Positions 1 through 6,559 of a stretch of DNA of 20,613 nt are shown in pieces; within the stretch, counting starts at the first letter, position 1, and each line of letters begins with the position of its first letter. Where the stretch lies: contig DATNNN010000053.1 in NCBI GenBank assembly GCA_035601815.1, forward strand, positions 1 through 20,613. Reading direction: 5' to 3'. The notes under the pieces were generated by a model, which saw only the letters and a program-made list of their open reading frames with translations, was not told the DNA's origin and did not search any database. The position numbers and the translations under genes are program-made. Origin of the DNA: DATNNN01 sp035601815. Lineage in GTDB: Bacteria; Pseudomonadota; Alphaproteobacteria; Rhizobiales; Xanthobacteraceae.

Positions 1-1651
1 AGCCATGAACGGCACTCGGCAAGCCTTGAAAGATGGGTTCCAAACCCTCGGCAGCGCCACGACTTTCCGAATGACCGTGTGAGTACCCTTCCGTGATGGT
101 CTCGCCCGTTGTCGTCCCGACGGAATGGCTCTTGCTCTTCCCTGCCGTGCGCGCCGTGCTTTGGCCACCGGTGATTCCGTCTGTTCTCGCGTTGCTAACG
201 CCGTAGCTCGTCTGCGCAGGCCCAAAGCTCGCCCCGTCATAGACCGACGTTTGGCTTGTGGTCATCGAGTTAGAGATGCTCCAGCCGAAGCTCTCTCCGT
301 CCATGTCGCTTTCGCTTTCGCCCTCGGTATCCGCCTCTGAATGCGAGACCGAGTGCGAGACAGCGGTGCTGTAGGTTTCGTGGTCCGCCATGCTCCAGTT
401 GCTAAACATGGCGCGGCGGTGCCCCACGACAGTCGGCTTGATCAGGGCTTTCACCGGTACTTCCAGATCAAGGGGAATGATCGCCTCGGCAATCTCTTTG
501 GCTTCCTTCGGATGTTTGATCCGGAATGCCACCTTGAGATTGGTGGCGTTGTGCACGGCCGCGAGAGTTTCCTCGTCGGCCGCGCTTAACTGTGATTGCC
601 ATTGGTGGGAAAGCGTTACACCCATCCGGAACTTTCGCGCTTCCGCGAGCAAGTTCGGAACATCACCCGAAAGATAGCGCTGACATTCGTCAAGATAAAA
701 CCAGAAGGGTCGGTTGGTCGTGCGGCGCTTCGTGTAAAAAAATAGAAAGCGCGTCAGCAAGCGGCCTAGCAATTCGGTATCGGCATCGTTGGCGGCATCT
801 CCTCCGGATAGATTGACGAGAATGATATGCCCTTCATCCAAGGCCGCCCGTAGATCAATTACGTTTTGCCGTTGGCCGATGATGCGCCGGATTGCCGGCG
901 CACTGACAAACTCGGCCAAGCGGTTGATTGGTCCCACCACTTCATCCCGAAAGCGCAGGCCGGTGCGGTCGGTTTGCGCTAATTGGTCAAGGTCGGCAAA
1001 GACCGCACGGGCGTATCGATCGGTCAGTTTCTCAAGCACAAGCGCCCGAACGCCTTGCGCGTCGCGATGATCAAACAACAATTCGGCTTCCGAGAGGGTG
1101 AGCTGCAGCGCCGCCAACGCGGCAAAGGTTGCTTTCAAGATGCGCCGGATGGTCGGCTTGCCGTGGGTGTCTTCCCCACCCCACACGCGCTCAAAAGCCT
1201 CGAGCGCTGTGCCGGCAACAACAGAGACGCTGGTCTGAGCATCAGGCAGCGCCAGTGGATTGAATCCCGTGGTGTGCGTAGTTGTATTCGGATCGATCAG
1301 ATGAATGGTTCGGCTCTTGGTGTATCCCCGACCGAACATCCACGTGATGAGCGAACGGTAGACGCTGTCCGGGTGACTGCCATGCGGGTCGATGACACAA
1401 ACACCGTCCCCATTCTTGATGTCTTGCCGGATCAGATGTTCCAGCAGGTTCGTCTTGCCGCCGCCCGTAGTGCCAATCACATGACAGTGCTCGAAACGCG
1501 GCCGGCTTGATAACGCGACCGGCTGGTCATTTGCCACTCCGAGCGCCACCGTGCCCGGATCGTAGGTCTTAGCGATAGGCTTCCTTAGCCCTGGAAAGCG
1601 CGCATCAAGCGCGCCTCGAACGTCCGGCAGCATCGGATGCTTCGCACTCAT
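1..1651 (-). CDS. Conjugative coupling protein-like ATPase (TraD/TrwB/VirD4-type), C-terminus cut by window edge
   Basis: The frame opens with ATG at 1651 and stays open for 550 codons to the left edge, so the C-terminus is missing. Seen: a Walker A GTTGGGKT at residues 60-67 and a Walker B-like FWFYLDEC around 316-323. The latter is followed by QRYL, then LLAEARKFRMGVTLSHQW, the typical sensor stretch of TraM-recognition/TraD-like DNA translocases. After about residue 425 comes a Ser/Thr-rich low-complexity tract (for example SESDMDGESFGWSISNS) and then EGLEPIFQGLPSAV. Known: these hexameric ATPases feed DNA to a type IV secretion channel, or move DNA in related processes. No N-terminal membrane helix is seen, so this is a soluble type. 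It is the last visible gene of a three-gene minus-strand operon, starting 4 bp after the previous stop. No relaxase or T4SS gene is in view, so conjugation is inferred from family only. Confidence 0.8.
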   Translation of the reverse strand, partial: MSAKHPMLPDVRGALDARFPGLRKPIAKTYDPGTVALGVANDQPVALSSRPRFEHCHVIGTTGGGKTNLLEHLIRQDIKNGDGVCVIDPHGSHPDSVYRSLITWMFGRGYTKSRTIHLIDPNTTTHTTGFNPLALPDAQTSVSVVAGTALEAFERVWGGEDTHGKPTIRRILKATFAALAALQLTLSEAELLFDHRDAQGVRALVLEKLTDRYARAVFADLDQLAQTDRTGLRFRDEVVGPINRLAEFVSAPAIRRIIGQRQNVIDLRAALDEGHIILVNLSGGDAANDADTELLGRLLTRFLFFYTKRRTTNRPFWFYLDECQRYLSGDVPNLLAEARKFRMGVTLSHQWQSQLSAADEETLAAVHNATNLKVAFRIKHPKEAKEIAEAIIPLDLEVPVKALIKPTVVGHRRAMFSNWSMADHETYSTAVSHSVSHSEADTEGESESDMDGESFGWSISNSMTTSQTSVYDGASFGPAQTSYGVSNARTDGITGGQSTARTAGKSKSHSVGTTTGETITEGYSHGHSESRGAAEGLEPIFQGLPSAVHG

Positions 1652-1655
1652 ATCG

Positions 1656-2201
1656 CTACTCGTGCTGCAGAGCGACGAGCGTTCGATCGAGCTCTGTCGT
1701 GTCCTCGCCGAGCGCCTCCATATCGATCTTGCTCTTCATCAAGGCGTTGATCGCGACGCCGTTGCGCGAAGCCTTTTTCATGCGCGGCCTACGCAGCTTG
1801 TCCACCTCATCTTGTGTGGCATACAGACCGTAGCGGGCTTCCTCCAACTCCCGGCGAGCATTGACGTAATCACGCTCGCGCTGCATCCGGCGGATTTGCG
1901 TATCGCTTTCGCATATCTCCGGTAGCTCCCCCACCTCGTTGATTGCCCGTGCGGCGGCAATAAAGGATCTTGCCAAATCCACACGCGCTCGCAAAAAGTT
2001 GCTGTGCGCGTTGGTTGCTTCCGCAAGCGCCGTAAGATGTCGCGCTTGCCGCTTTGCTCCCCAGGTTGTCGCGGGCAGGTTGAAGGGGCCCGGAATCGTA
2101 GCCACTTGTGGCGGCGCTCCTACGACGACTAAACTATTTTTGCGGCTGTGCGCACTGGAGGATTGCGGCGATAGAATTTCGATCGAGGTTTTCCTGCTCA
2201 T
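1656..2201 (-). CDS. Hypothetical 181-aa protein, probably coiled coil, in conjugation-type operon
   Basis: I do not recognise a family. The start ATG at 2201 has a strong Shine-Dalgarno AAGGAG 6 nt upstream. No signal peptide or membrane segment is seen. The first 50 residues are Pro/Ser-rich. From about residue 55 to 135 the protein is Ala, Glu and Arg-rich with helical character (TQIRRMQRERDYVNARRELE), so a coiled coil is likely. The C-terminus is charged and ends LVALQHE. It sits between a membrane protein gene (17 bp upstream) and the coupling-ATPase gene (4 bp downstream), so co-translation and an accessory role beside that ATPase are plausible but inferred. Confidence 0.75.
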   Translation of the reverse strand: MSRKTSIEILSPQSSSAHSRKNSLVVVGAPPQVATIPGPFNLPATTWGAKRQARHLTALAEATNAHSNFLRARVDLARSFIAAARAINEVGELPEICESDTQIRRMQRERDYVNARRELEEARYGLYATQDEVDKLRRPRMKKASRNGVAINALMKSKIDMEALGEDTTELDRTLVALQHE

Positions 2202-2218
2202 GGGTTGCTCCTTTGTGA

Positions 2219-3052
2219 TTAGTCGCTGAGTTGGCGGCGTGCTCGCTCGCGCCGAATGGCTGCTTCCGCCAGCCTCGCGTCGGCATCGAGCAACGCTTTG
2301 AGAGCGTGAGCTTTGTCCGTCTGGCGGCGGTAGTAATAAATCGACCTATCCGGATGCAGAGACTCTTCGAGGTCGTGGGTCATGGCCGCATGCAATGCGT
2401 CAGCATCCACGGGCTGGTCCGCCCATAACGCGAGTGCGACTACGGGCTCAGCGGGATGACGCAGGAACAACAGTTCGATCCCGCGGAAAAAAGCTCGGAC
2501 GTTAATGAGAGCGGTGAGACCGACGACCGTGAAATAAACATATGGGTTGAGAACTATCGCGTTCTCAAATCCGACCCACCGTCCCCAAGGATTGCCGGCG
2601 ACCGCGGTGTAAAAGCACCACGCCGCCCATCCCAAGTATGAACAGACGAAGACGTTGATTGCTGAAAGAAGCCAAGCCGATCGCGCACCGAATGCCGCCA
2701 GGACAAATAGGCCGACGAAGGGCAGCATGTAGGCCGCGAAGGACCACGGCGCCGTATTGGCGACGAATAACTGCAACCGAGTCGTCCATGGACTGACTGC
2801 GGATTGGCGGTCATGAATACGCCCGTCAGTGCAGGTCAACCGCCAAACGAAACAATCGTTGGTGCACGCTCTAGGCGCCTTCCACAGCAATATGCCGACC
2901 GTGCGAGCGGCGGCAGGCCGGCACAGTTCGTTCATGCGCTGTTGGAAAATAAGTTCAGTGCGGCCCGTTGATATGCTTCCACCAAGAGCCGCGCACACCA
3001 GCACCACGAGGAGCGCTGTACGGACGCCGATAGCACGTGCCCGGTTTGACAA
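2219..3052 (-). CDS. Hypothetical multi-pass membrane protein, 277 aa, TTG start uncertain
   Basis: No family recognised. The protein begins with a basic stretch and a hydrophobic helix (about residues 11-27). A periplasmic-looking section with several Cys (NELCRPAAAR, RACTNDCFVW, LTCTDGR) follows, then about three more membrane helices (roughly 103-124, 126-150 and 164-187). The C-terminal domain of about 75 residues is charged and helical, with ESLHPDRSIYYYRRQTDKAH, and ends RARRQLSD. The only in-frame start before the hydrophobic helix is TTG at 3052, and no good Shine-Dalgarno precedes it. The frame stays open upstream towards the tRNA-fragment junction at 3136 without any ATG, GTG or TTG, so the true 5' end may be altered. 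It is first of the visible three-gene operon; its stop lies 17 bp before the next gene. Confidence 0.7.
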   Translation of the reverse strand: MSNRARAIGVRTALLVVLVCAALGGSISTGRTELIFQQRMNELCRPAAARTVGILLWKAPRACTNDCFVWRLTCTDGRIHDRQSAVSPWTTRLQLFVANTAPWSFAAYMLPFVGLFVLAAFGARSAWLLSAINVFVCSYLGWAAWCFYTAVAGNPWGRWVGFENAIVLNPYVYFTVVGLTALINVRAFFRGIELLFLRHPAEPVVALALWADQPVDADALHAAMTHDLEESLHPDRSIYYYRRQTDKAHALKALLDADARLAEAAIRRERARRQLSD

Positions 3053-3134
3053 ACAGGGGCTAAGCCATTGAGCTCCTGTCGCAGGTTTGACAGGTTCCTT
3101 GGTTCTAACTGACTGAGAAGTCTTGCTAGCCCGA

Positions 3135-3182
<48 letters not shown>

Positions 3183-3324
3183 ATATTTCAATGACTTAGC
3201 AGCAGTCTCTTTTTTCATTCCGACAACGAGTCATCGGTTCATTCAAATAATTTGCCGCGTGGCGGATACGCATTAGGTCAGACTCAGAAGTAGCGGCATG
3301 TCCGCTTTGAGTCCGCTCTACCCC
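3183..3324 (+). repeat. Island left-end repeat, copy A (diverged)
   Basis: This continues directly from the CCA of the tRNA fragment and matches 5685-5821 and 14656-14793, starting CAATATTTCAATGACTTAG. It contains CATTCCGACAA at 3216-3226. Copy A has one extra T in the T-run and several substitutions, so it is older or from a related element. From about 3280 it merges into the GTCCGC palindromic repeat family. Confidence 0.8.
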
Positions 3325-3350
3325 CAACTGCGGACATTAGTCAGCGCAGG
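3280..3350 (+). repeat. GTCCGC palindromic intergenic repeat, copy 1
   Basis: The element reads AGACTCAGAAGTAGCGGCAT then GTCCGC, followed by a hairpin TCCGC (3311-3317 region) with partner GCGGA before CATTAG. It is the same family as 5785-5900, 14411-14493, 14747-14850, 16500-16590 and 20508-20600. The hairpin arms are TCCGC/GCGGA here but TCTGCTT/AAGCAGA in copy 2, a paired change that suggests selection on structure or mobility rather than chance. Confidence 0.65.
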
Positions 3351-3646
3351 AAAAGGCTCCTTGGGATATTTGGCGGGTCCCATTTTGCTGAGAGTTTTTT
3401 TTTGGAAAAATGGAGCAGAGGCCAGGCTGAAGAGTAGAAACACATTATTGCCGCCTCCACTGCGCCCCTTGGGGGTTACCCCCGGACCCAGTCTCAACTT
3501 TTCGACCAGGCACGACGTGAGGGAACGGCGGAGCGTCAGGCACGGGGTACGTAAGCCGTCGGATGTGCTTGGCGGAATCCGTCCACACGGGCTAGAATGG
3601 CCGGCACGTTCCAAGCTTAAGTGATTGCTATGCAGGGGGGACGTTT
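3351..3646. other. Intergenic stretch without a credible gene
   Basis: This stretch contains a T9 run near 3396 and a small hairpin GGGGG-TTA-CCCCC at 3471-3483. A 108-codon plus-strand frame here starts inside the GTCCGC repeat, has no Shine-Dalgarno and reads as non-protein-like, so I do not call it. The promoter of the 115-aa gene should lie in the last 100 bp, but I see no clear -35/-10 pair. Confidence 0.5.
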
Positions 3647-3994
3647 ATGCACATCCGATCGGTTGTTGCGCTCTGCGCGGTGGGCGCCGTGCTTATTGTG
3701 TCAAAGCCCGAAACCGCGGTGGCGTTCCAGAACCTCAATCATTGCGGGGCTCTGAGCCACACGATGTCAAGCGATGGTCGTTCTGGCTCGTTTTACGTCA
3801 ACAACACCTGCAATGTCCGCATTTGCGTGTCGGTTTCAGTCGAGAACCAGCGAAACGCGGTCGGATCGGTTATTTCCGGCGTGCTACTGATGCGGCCCAA
3901 TGAGGGCAAGCATTTGGTCGGCAGCTTTCGGGCCGCGAACAACCGGGCATGGAACGTCAATGTCCGCGCGCGTGCGACGGACGAGTGCTATTGA
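3647..3994 (+). CDS. Small secreted Cys-containing protein, 115 aa, unknown function
   Basis: Residues 1-26 form a Sec signal peptide (basic start, hydrophobic VVALCAVGAVLIV, AVA before the predicted cut). The mature part of about 89 residues has four Cys (33, 55, 60, 114), enough for two disulfides. It is rich in Asn, Val, Ser and Arg with alternating hydrophobic residues, suggesting a small beta-rich periplasmic or secreted domain. A G-rich Shine-Dalgarno (GGGGGGA) lies just before ATG at 3647. It stands alone in the islet, followed 141 bp later by the lipoprotein gene on the same strand. I do not recognise a family. Confidence 0.7.
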   Translation: MHIRSVVALCAVGAVLIVSKPETAVAFQNLNHCGALSHTMSSDGRSGSFYVNNTCNVRICVSVSVENQRNAVGSVISGVLLMRPNEGKHLVGSFRAANNRAWNVNVRARATDECY

Positions 3995-4135
3995 GGTTGA
4001 CCGCCTAACTTAGTTTCCGTGTGACCGTTTAGCAACACGATTACTAATACCGCGCTTATCCTCCGTGCTCCGGTTTGCCGTCATTGACGACCGCGACGCA
4101 AATTTTACCCTTGCAACTAAGAGACGGGGGCGGTC

Positions 4136-5173
4136 ATGCAGGCTGGCGTGTTCGCACGAGTCGGCGTCGTACTCTTCGGACTGGCTTTAGGAGCGTGCGC
4201 CTACAACCCGAAGACGGGGGAATTCCGCCCCGCCGGCGGTTCTGAGCAACTTCGTCCAGGCGAAATCTACTTGGACCCCCTCAAACTGCTTGAAATATGG
4301 TCCGGGCAGGAGACCTGTCCCGGATGCGGCGGTACGTGGTGCCCCGATTGCGGTAAATACGAACGCCCAGTTTACCGCAGCACCGGTCTTTATGTCCCGT
4401 CCAGCGTCAACCTCGAAGGCACGCTATTCGCCGGCGGAGTTGCGGCGGACTCTTTCGGCACCGATTACAGCACTATCCTGTTTGGCGGTCGTGGCGCCAT
4501 TGGGATAAGGCTGCCGGGGCAACTCAGACTGCAACTCGATCTCGAAGGCGAGAAGTCCGGCAACTATTCTCCGATTGCTCTCGACCGTTCCTATCTCGCG
4601 GGCGGAGCACACCTCGACGTCATGCTCCTGGGCAATACGGAAGTTGGAGTTTTCGGCGGCGTGCAAGATGCACAGCCGACCTTCGGAGCGCCAAGGAATA
4701 CGAATAGCTTTTGGGGGATTGAATCGCGCGTCTTCCTCAACGGTGCAGTCATCGGCGGCAACATCGGCCGCTTCGACAACAGCAGCGGGACAGGTACGAT
4801 AACCGATGCGGCGTTTATCAGCGGCCGTGCAAAATTCGATATCAACCGATTCTATCAGCCCTGGGGTTTACCGAATTTGACGCTCGAGATCGGTATGGGG
4901 CATGCATGGGGGAAGCTGCAAAACGGTCCGCTCGATGCCAGCAGTACCGAATGGCATGCAACGCTCGGGCTTCCTTTTGCCAACAGTCCGGTCACCGCGT
5001 TCTTCAACTATACGGGCCACAGCAACCGCGTTCAGACGCTCGGAACGGTGTGGACCGAACACGTCTGGAAAGCGGGGATCACGGCCAATTTTGGCGCAAC
5101 CGATACGCCGCAAAAGAACATCGAACCAATGCAACCGCTTACATTTTTGCTGGGTACCGCGCTGAAATTCTGA
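4136..5173 (+). CDS. Outer-membrane-type lipoprotein with CxxC-x4-CxxC motif and beta-barrel-like domain
   Basis: ATG at 4136 follows a G-rich Shine-Dalgarno. Residues 1-21 form a lipoprotein signal with lipobox LGAC and lipidated Cys21. Residues 61-72 read CPGCGGTWCPDC, a four-Cys CxxC-x4-CxxC knuckle that could bind metal or form disulfides. From about residue 85 to the end the chain is Gly and aromatic rich with repeated alternating strands (TEVGVFGGVQD, LTLEIGMGHAWGK, PVTAFFNYTGHS). It ends in LGTALKF, a C-terminal Phe as in many outer-membrane barrels recognised by the Bam machinery. The reading is of a lipid-anchored protein with a barrel-like C-terminal domain; transport or metal handling is a guess. 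I know no named family with this combination. It stands between the 115-aa secreted protein and a DoxX remnant. Confidence 0.75.
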   Translation: MQAGVFARVGVVLFGLALGACAYNPKTGEFRPAGGSEQLRPGEIYLDPLKLLEIWSGQETCPGCGGTWCPDCGKYERPVYRSTGLYVPSSVNLEGTLFAGGVAADSFGTDYSTILFGGRGAIGIRLPGQLRLQLDLEGEKSGNYSPIALDRSYLAGGAHLDVMLLGNTEVGVFGGVQDAQPTFGAPRNTNSFWGIESRVFLNGAVIGGNIGRFDNSSGTGTITDAAFISGRAKFDINRFYQPWGLPNLTLEIGMGHAWGKLQNGPLDASSTEWHATLGLPFANSPVTAFFNYTGHSNRVQTLGTVWTEHVWKAGITANFGATDTPQKNIEPMQPLTFLLGTALKF

Positions 5174-5212
5174 ACCACGATCACGCAAGCCTGCCTGCAT
5201 CCGCGTGGTTCA
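5171..5212 (+). terminator. Inverted repeat at the lipoprotein stop codon, possible terminator
   Basis: TGAACCACG (5171-5179, starting at the TGA stop) pairs perfectly with CGTGGTTCA (5204-5212) over a 24-nt loop. No U-tract follows, so termination or mRNA 3'-end protection is only inferred. Confidence 0.35.
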
Positions 5213-5374
5213 GCGCTTAGGCCGCGTACTCACAAATCGAGGTCGGTGAGCAACGGTTGGTCAATCTCTGCCTTGCCCCCGAAAGCAGCCTCTCTATTGC
5301 AGTCGCGGAGCGTCCGCTAAGTGCCGTCAGCAGACGCGCTAAATATCTACGCACGGGTTGAAAACGGAAATTTC

Positions 5375-5500
5375 ATGAAAACGAGAAAAACCTATCTTGA
5401 TGGAATCAAACAGTACGGTCCTCTGTCCGATGTCGTCTTTCGCGTGCTCTTTAGTCTCATCTTCATTGTTGGAGGGCTGGGGCAGATGAGCAGACGTTGA
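5375..5500 (+). pseudogene. Truncated DoxX-like N-terminal fragment, 41 codons
   Basis: The ATG at 5375 opens MKTRKTYLDGIKQYGPLSDV followed by VFRVLFSLIFIVGGLG, which resembles the start of DoxX-family membrane proteins (normally 130-160 aa, four helices). The frame then reads QMSRR and stops at 5498-5500. The neighbouring frames downstream do not resume a DoxX-like sequence, and the 283-bp repeat begins only 39 bp later at 5539. The simplest reading is a gene that lost its 3' three quarters at the island junction. A genuine single-helix micropeptide cannot be excluded; a GGAAA lies upstream of the start. Confidence 0.5.
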
Positions 5501-5538
5501 TGGCCACGGCTGGCTCGTCCGCTTCGGGCAATAGATGC

Positions 5539-5821
5539 TGAAGTCATTCCGACAAGACCTGAAAGAAAAGACGGCTCAATGGGGGGTAAAACAAAGAACT
5601 TGTCGGAATGGGCCTTGAAATCATTGAGTGAGCCGGAGACTCTTAATCAGCGGGTCGTAGGTTCGAATCCTACTGCGCCCACCAATATTTCAATGACTTA
5701 GCAGCAGTCTCTTTTTCATTCCGACAACGAGTCATCGGTTCATTCAAACAAATTGCCGCGTAACGGATTTACGCATTGGGTCAGATTCAAAAGGGGCGGC
5801 ATGTCCGCACTGAGTCTGCTT
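5539..5821 (+). repeat. 283-bp island-junction repeat, copy B
   Basis: This is nearly identical to 14510-14793 (about seven differences including one indel), an 8971-bp period across most of its length. It consists of a 99-bp right-end arm (5539-5637), the 47-bp tRNA-Lys fragment and about 137 bp of left-end arm. The right arm has CATTCCGACAAG (5545-5556) and its inverted copy CTTGTCGGAATG (5599-5610); the left arm has CATTCCGACAA (5717-5727). Direct repeats of this length would also support excision of the kdp segment by homologous recombination. Confidence 0.9.
5638..5684 (+). repeat. tRNA-Lys(CTT) 3' fragment, attachment-site copy B
   Basis: This is the same 47-bp anticodon-loop-to-CCA segment as copy A, with one T-arm difference (TTCGAATC instead of TTCGAGTC). 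No D arm or 5' acceptor strand precedes it; the upstream bases are GAGCCGGA instead of a pairing anticodon stem. It separates the 3183-5637 islet from the kdp islet. Confidence 0.88.
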
Positions 5822-5900
5822 CACCGTGACAAGCAGACATTACTGCGCCCGGTCGGCACATCCGCTTTGTGCCATGAGCGGACATTCCCTGAGATCATAA
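5785..5900 (+). repeat. GTCCGC palindromic intergenic repeat, copy 2
   Basis: The element contains GCGGCATGTCCGC, then hairpin TCTGCTT/AAGCAGA, then a second hairpin TCCGCT-N10-AGCGGA ending in CATTCC. It overlaps the left-end repeat of the kdp islet and fills most of the spacer before the kdp promoter region. Confidence 0.65.
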
Positions 5901-5920
5901 ATATCGCCACCACGTCGATC

Positions 5921-5939
5921 TTTATGCGGCCTTTATATC
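5921..5939 (+). promoter_or_regulatory. Candidate KdpE operator upstream of the kdp operon
   Basis: TTTAT occurs twice (5921-5925 and 5932-5936) in TTTATGCGGCCTTTATATC, an 11-bp direct repeat about 80 bp before the first operon start. OmpR-family regulators such as KdpE bind direct repeats one helical turn apart, and known KdpE sites are T/A-rich. This is inference; no clear -35/-10 pair was identified. Confidence 0.3.
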
Positions 5940-6014
5940 TGGCACCTCGAATTCCTATCGATTCTTGATGCCGCCCGGCCTACGTCCGGTCCTCCCAGCC
6001 TTGAGGAGCGGACC

Positions 6015-6353
6015 ATGTTTTCGCCCTTCCTTCTCGCCATCGCGTCGCGGCTTCCTGGGAAGCTCGATAGCGCCGCGCCGGGCGGCGACGCCGGCCCACA
6101 CCGCGAGCCGACGCCAATCCTCGTGCTCATCGCCATTCTGGCGGCAGTAGTCCTGATCTGTGCTGCCGCGATCGCTCCCGCCTTGTGGTCCGTCGTCACC
6201 GAGCTCGCGCGAACCCCAGAGCCGACATTGCAGGAATGCAGCGCGATCAAAGCCGAGCCCGCACGGGTCGCCTGCTACGACGCGTACGCCGTGCGCAATC
6301 GTGTCCATCCAGCCAAAGGCGGCGAAGCGCCGCTGATCAGCCACGGTTCATAG
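6015..6353 (+). CDS. Hypothetical single-helix membrane protein, 112 aa, first gene of kdp operon
   Basis: ATG at 6015 follows a strong GAGGAG Shine-Dalgarno (spacing 6). There is one membrane helix at about residues 35-60 (LVLIAILAAVVLICAAAIAP). After it comes a short segment with ECSAIKAEPARVACYDAYA (74-92), including Cys75 and Cys87. The C..I...xARxACYD pattern recurs in many short proteobacterial exported proteins of unknown function. The last 20 residues are polar. The stop is 9 bp before the 27-aa gene, so it is probably cotranscribed with kdpFABCDE. It is not a standard Kdp subunit. A role in the pump or its sensing is inferred from position only. Confidence 0.6.
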   Translation: MFSPFLLAIASRLPGKLDSAAPGGDAGPHREPTPILVLIAILAAVVLICAAAIAPALWSVVTELARTPEPTLQECSAIKAEPARVACYDAYAVRNRVHPAKGGEAPLISHGS

Positions 6354-6362
6354 GAGGCCGCG

Positions 6363-6446
6363 ATGCTGGATCTCATCCTGCTCGCCACCGGACTCGGCTT
6401 CTTCGTGTTGGCGCTCGGCTACGCCTACGCCTGCGAACGGCTCTGA
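6363..6446 (+). CDS. 27-aa membrane micropeptide upstream of kdpF
   Basis: ATG at 6363 encodes one hydrophobic helix, MLDLILLATGLGFFVLALGY, then AYACERL and TGA. AGGAGG lies immediately upstream (AGGAGGCCGCG, spacing 5-6). The layout hydrophobic helix, Y-x3-C-E/D-R-L is, as I recall, shared by tiny reading frames next to kdpF in many proteobacteria, so selection on it is likely. It ends 10 bp before kdpF. It could be an accessory peptide of the Kdp complex, analogous in size to KdpF; no function is shown. It is too short for most gene finders. Confidence 0.65.
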   Translation: MLDLILLATGLGFFVLALGYAYACERL

Positions 6447-6456
6447 GGAGAACACC

Positions 6457-6546
6457 ATGATGTTCGAATACTGGCTCGCTGGCCTCGTGACCGCGGGGCT
6501 CCTCGTCTACCTCACCTACGCTCTGCTGCGGCCCGAGCGGTTCTGA
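6457..6546 (+). CDS. kdpF: K+-transporting ATPase subunit KdpF (29 aa)
   Basis: The peptide is MMFEYWLAGLVTAG followed by LLVYLTYALLRPERF: one transmembrane helix with the LLxPExF tail that marks KdpF, at the usual length of 29-30 aa and directly before kdpA. In known Kdp complexes KdpF is a small lipid-like peptide that stabilises KdpA. GAGGAG lies 6 nt upstream of the first ATG (6457); the second ATG at 6460 is a possible alternative start. 13 bp separate it from kdpA. Confidence 0.9.
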   Translation: MMFEYWLAGLVTAGLLVYLTYALLRPERF

Positions 6547-6559
6547 GAGGCGCACGACC

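Noticed and set aside
3298..3624. A 108-codon plus-strand gene between the junction and the secreted protein
   Set aside because: It starts inside a dispersed repeat, has no ribosome binding site and an unnatural composition.
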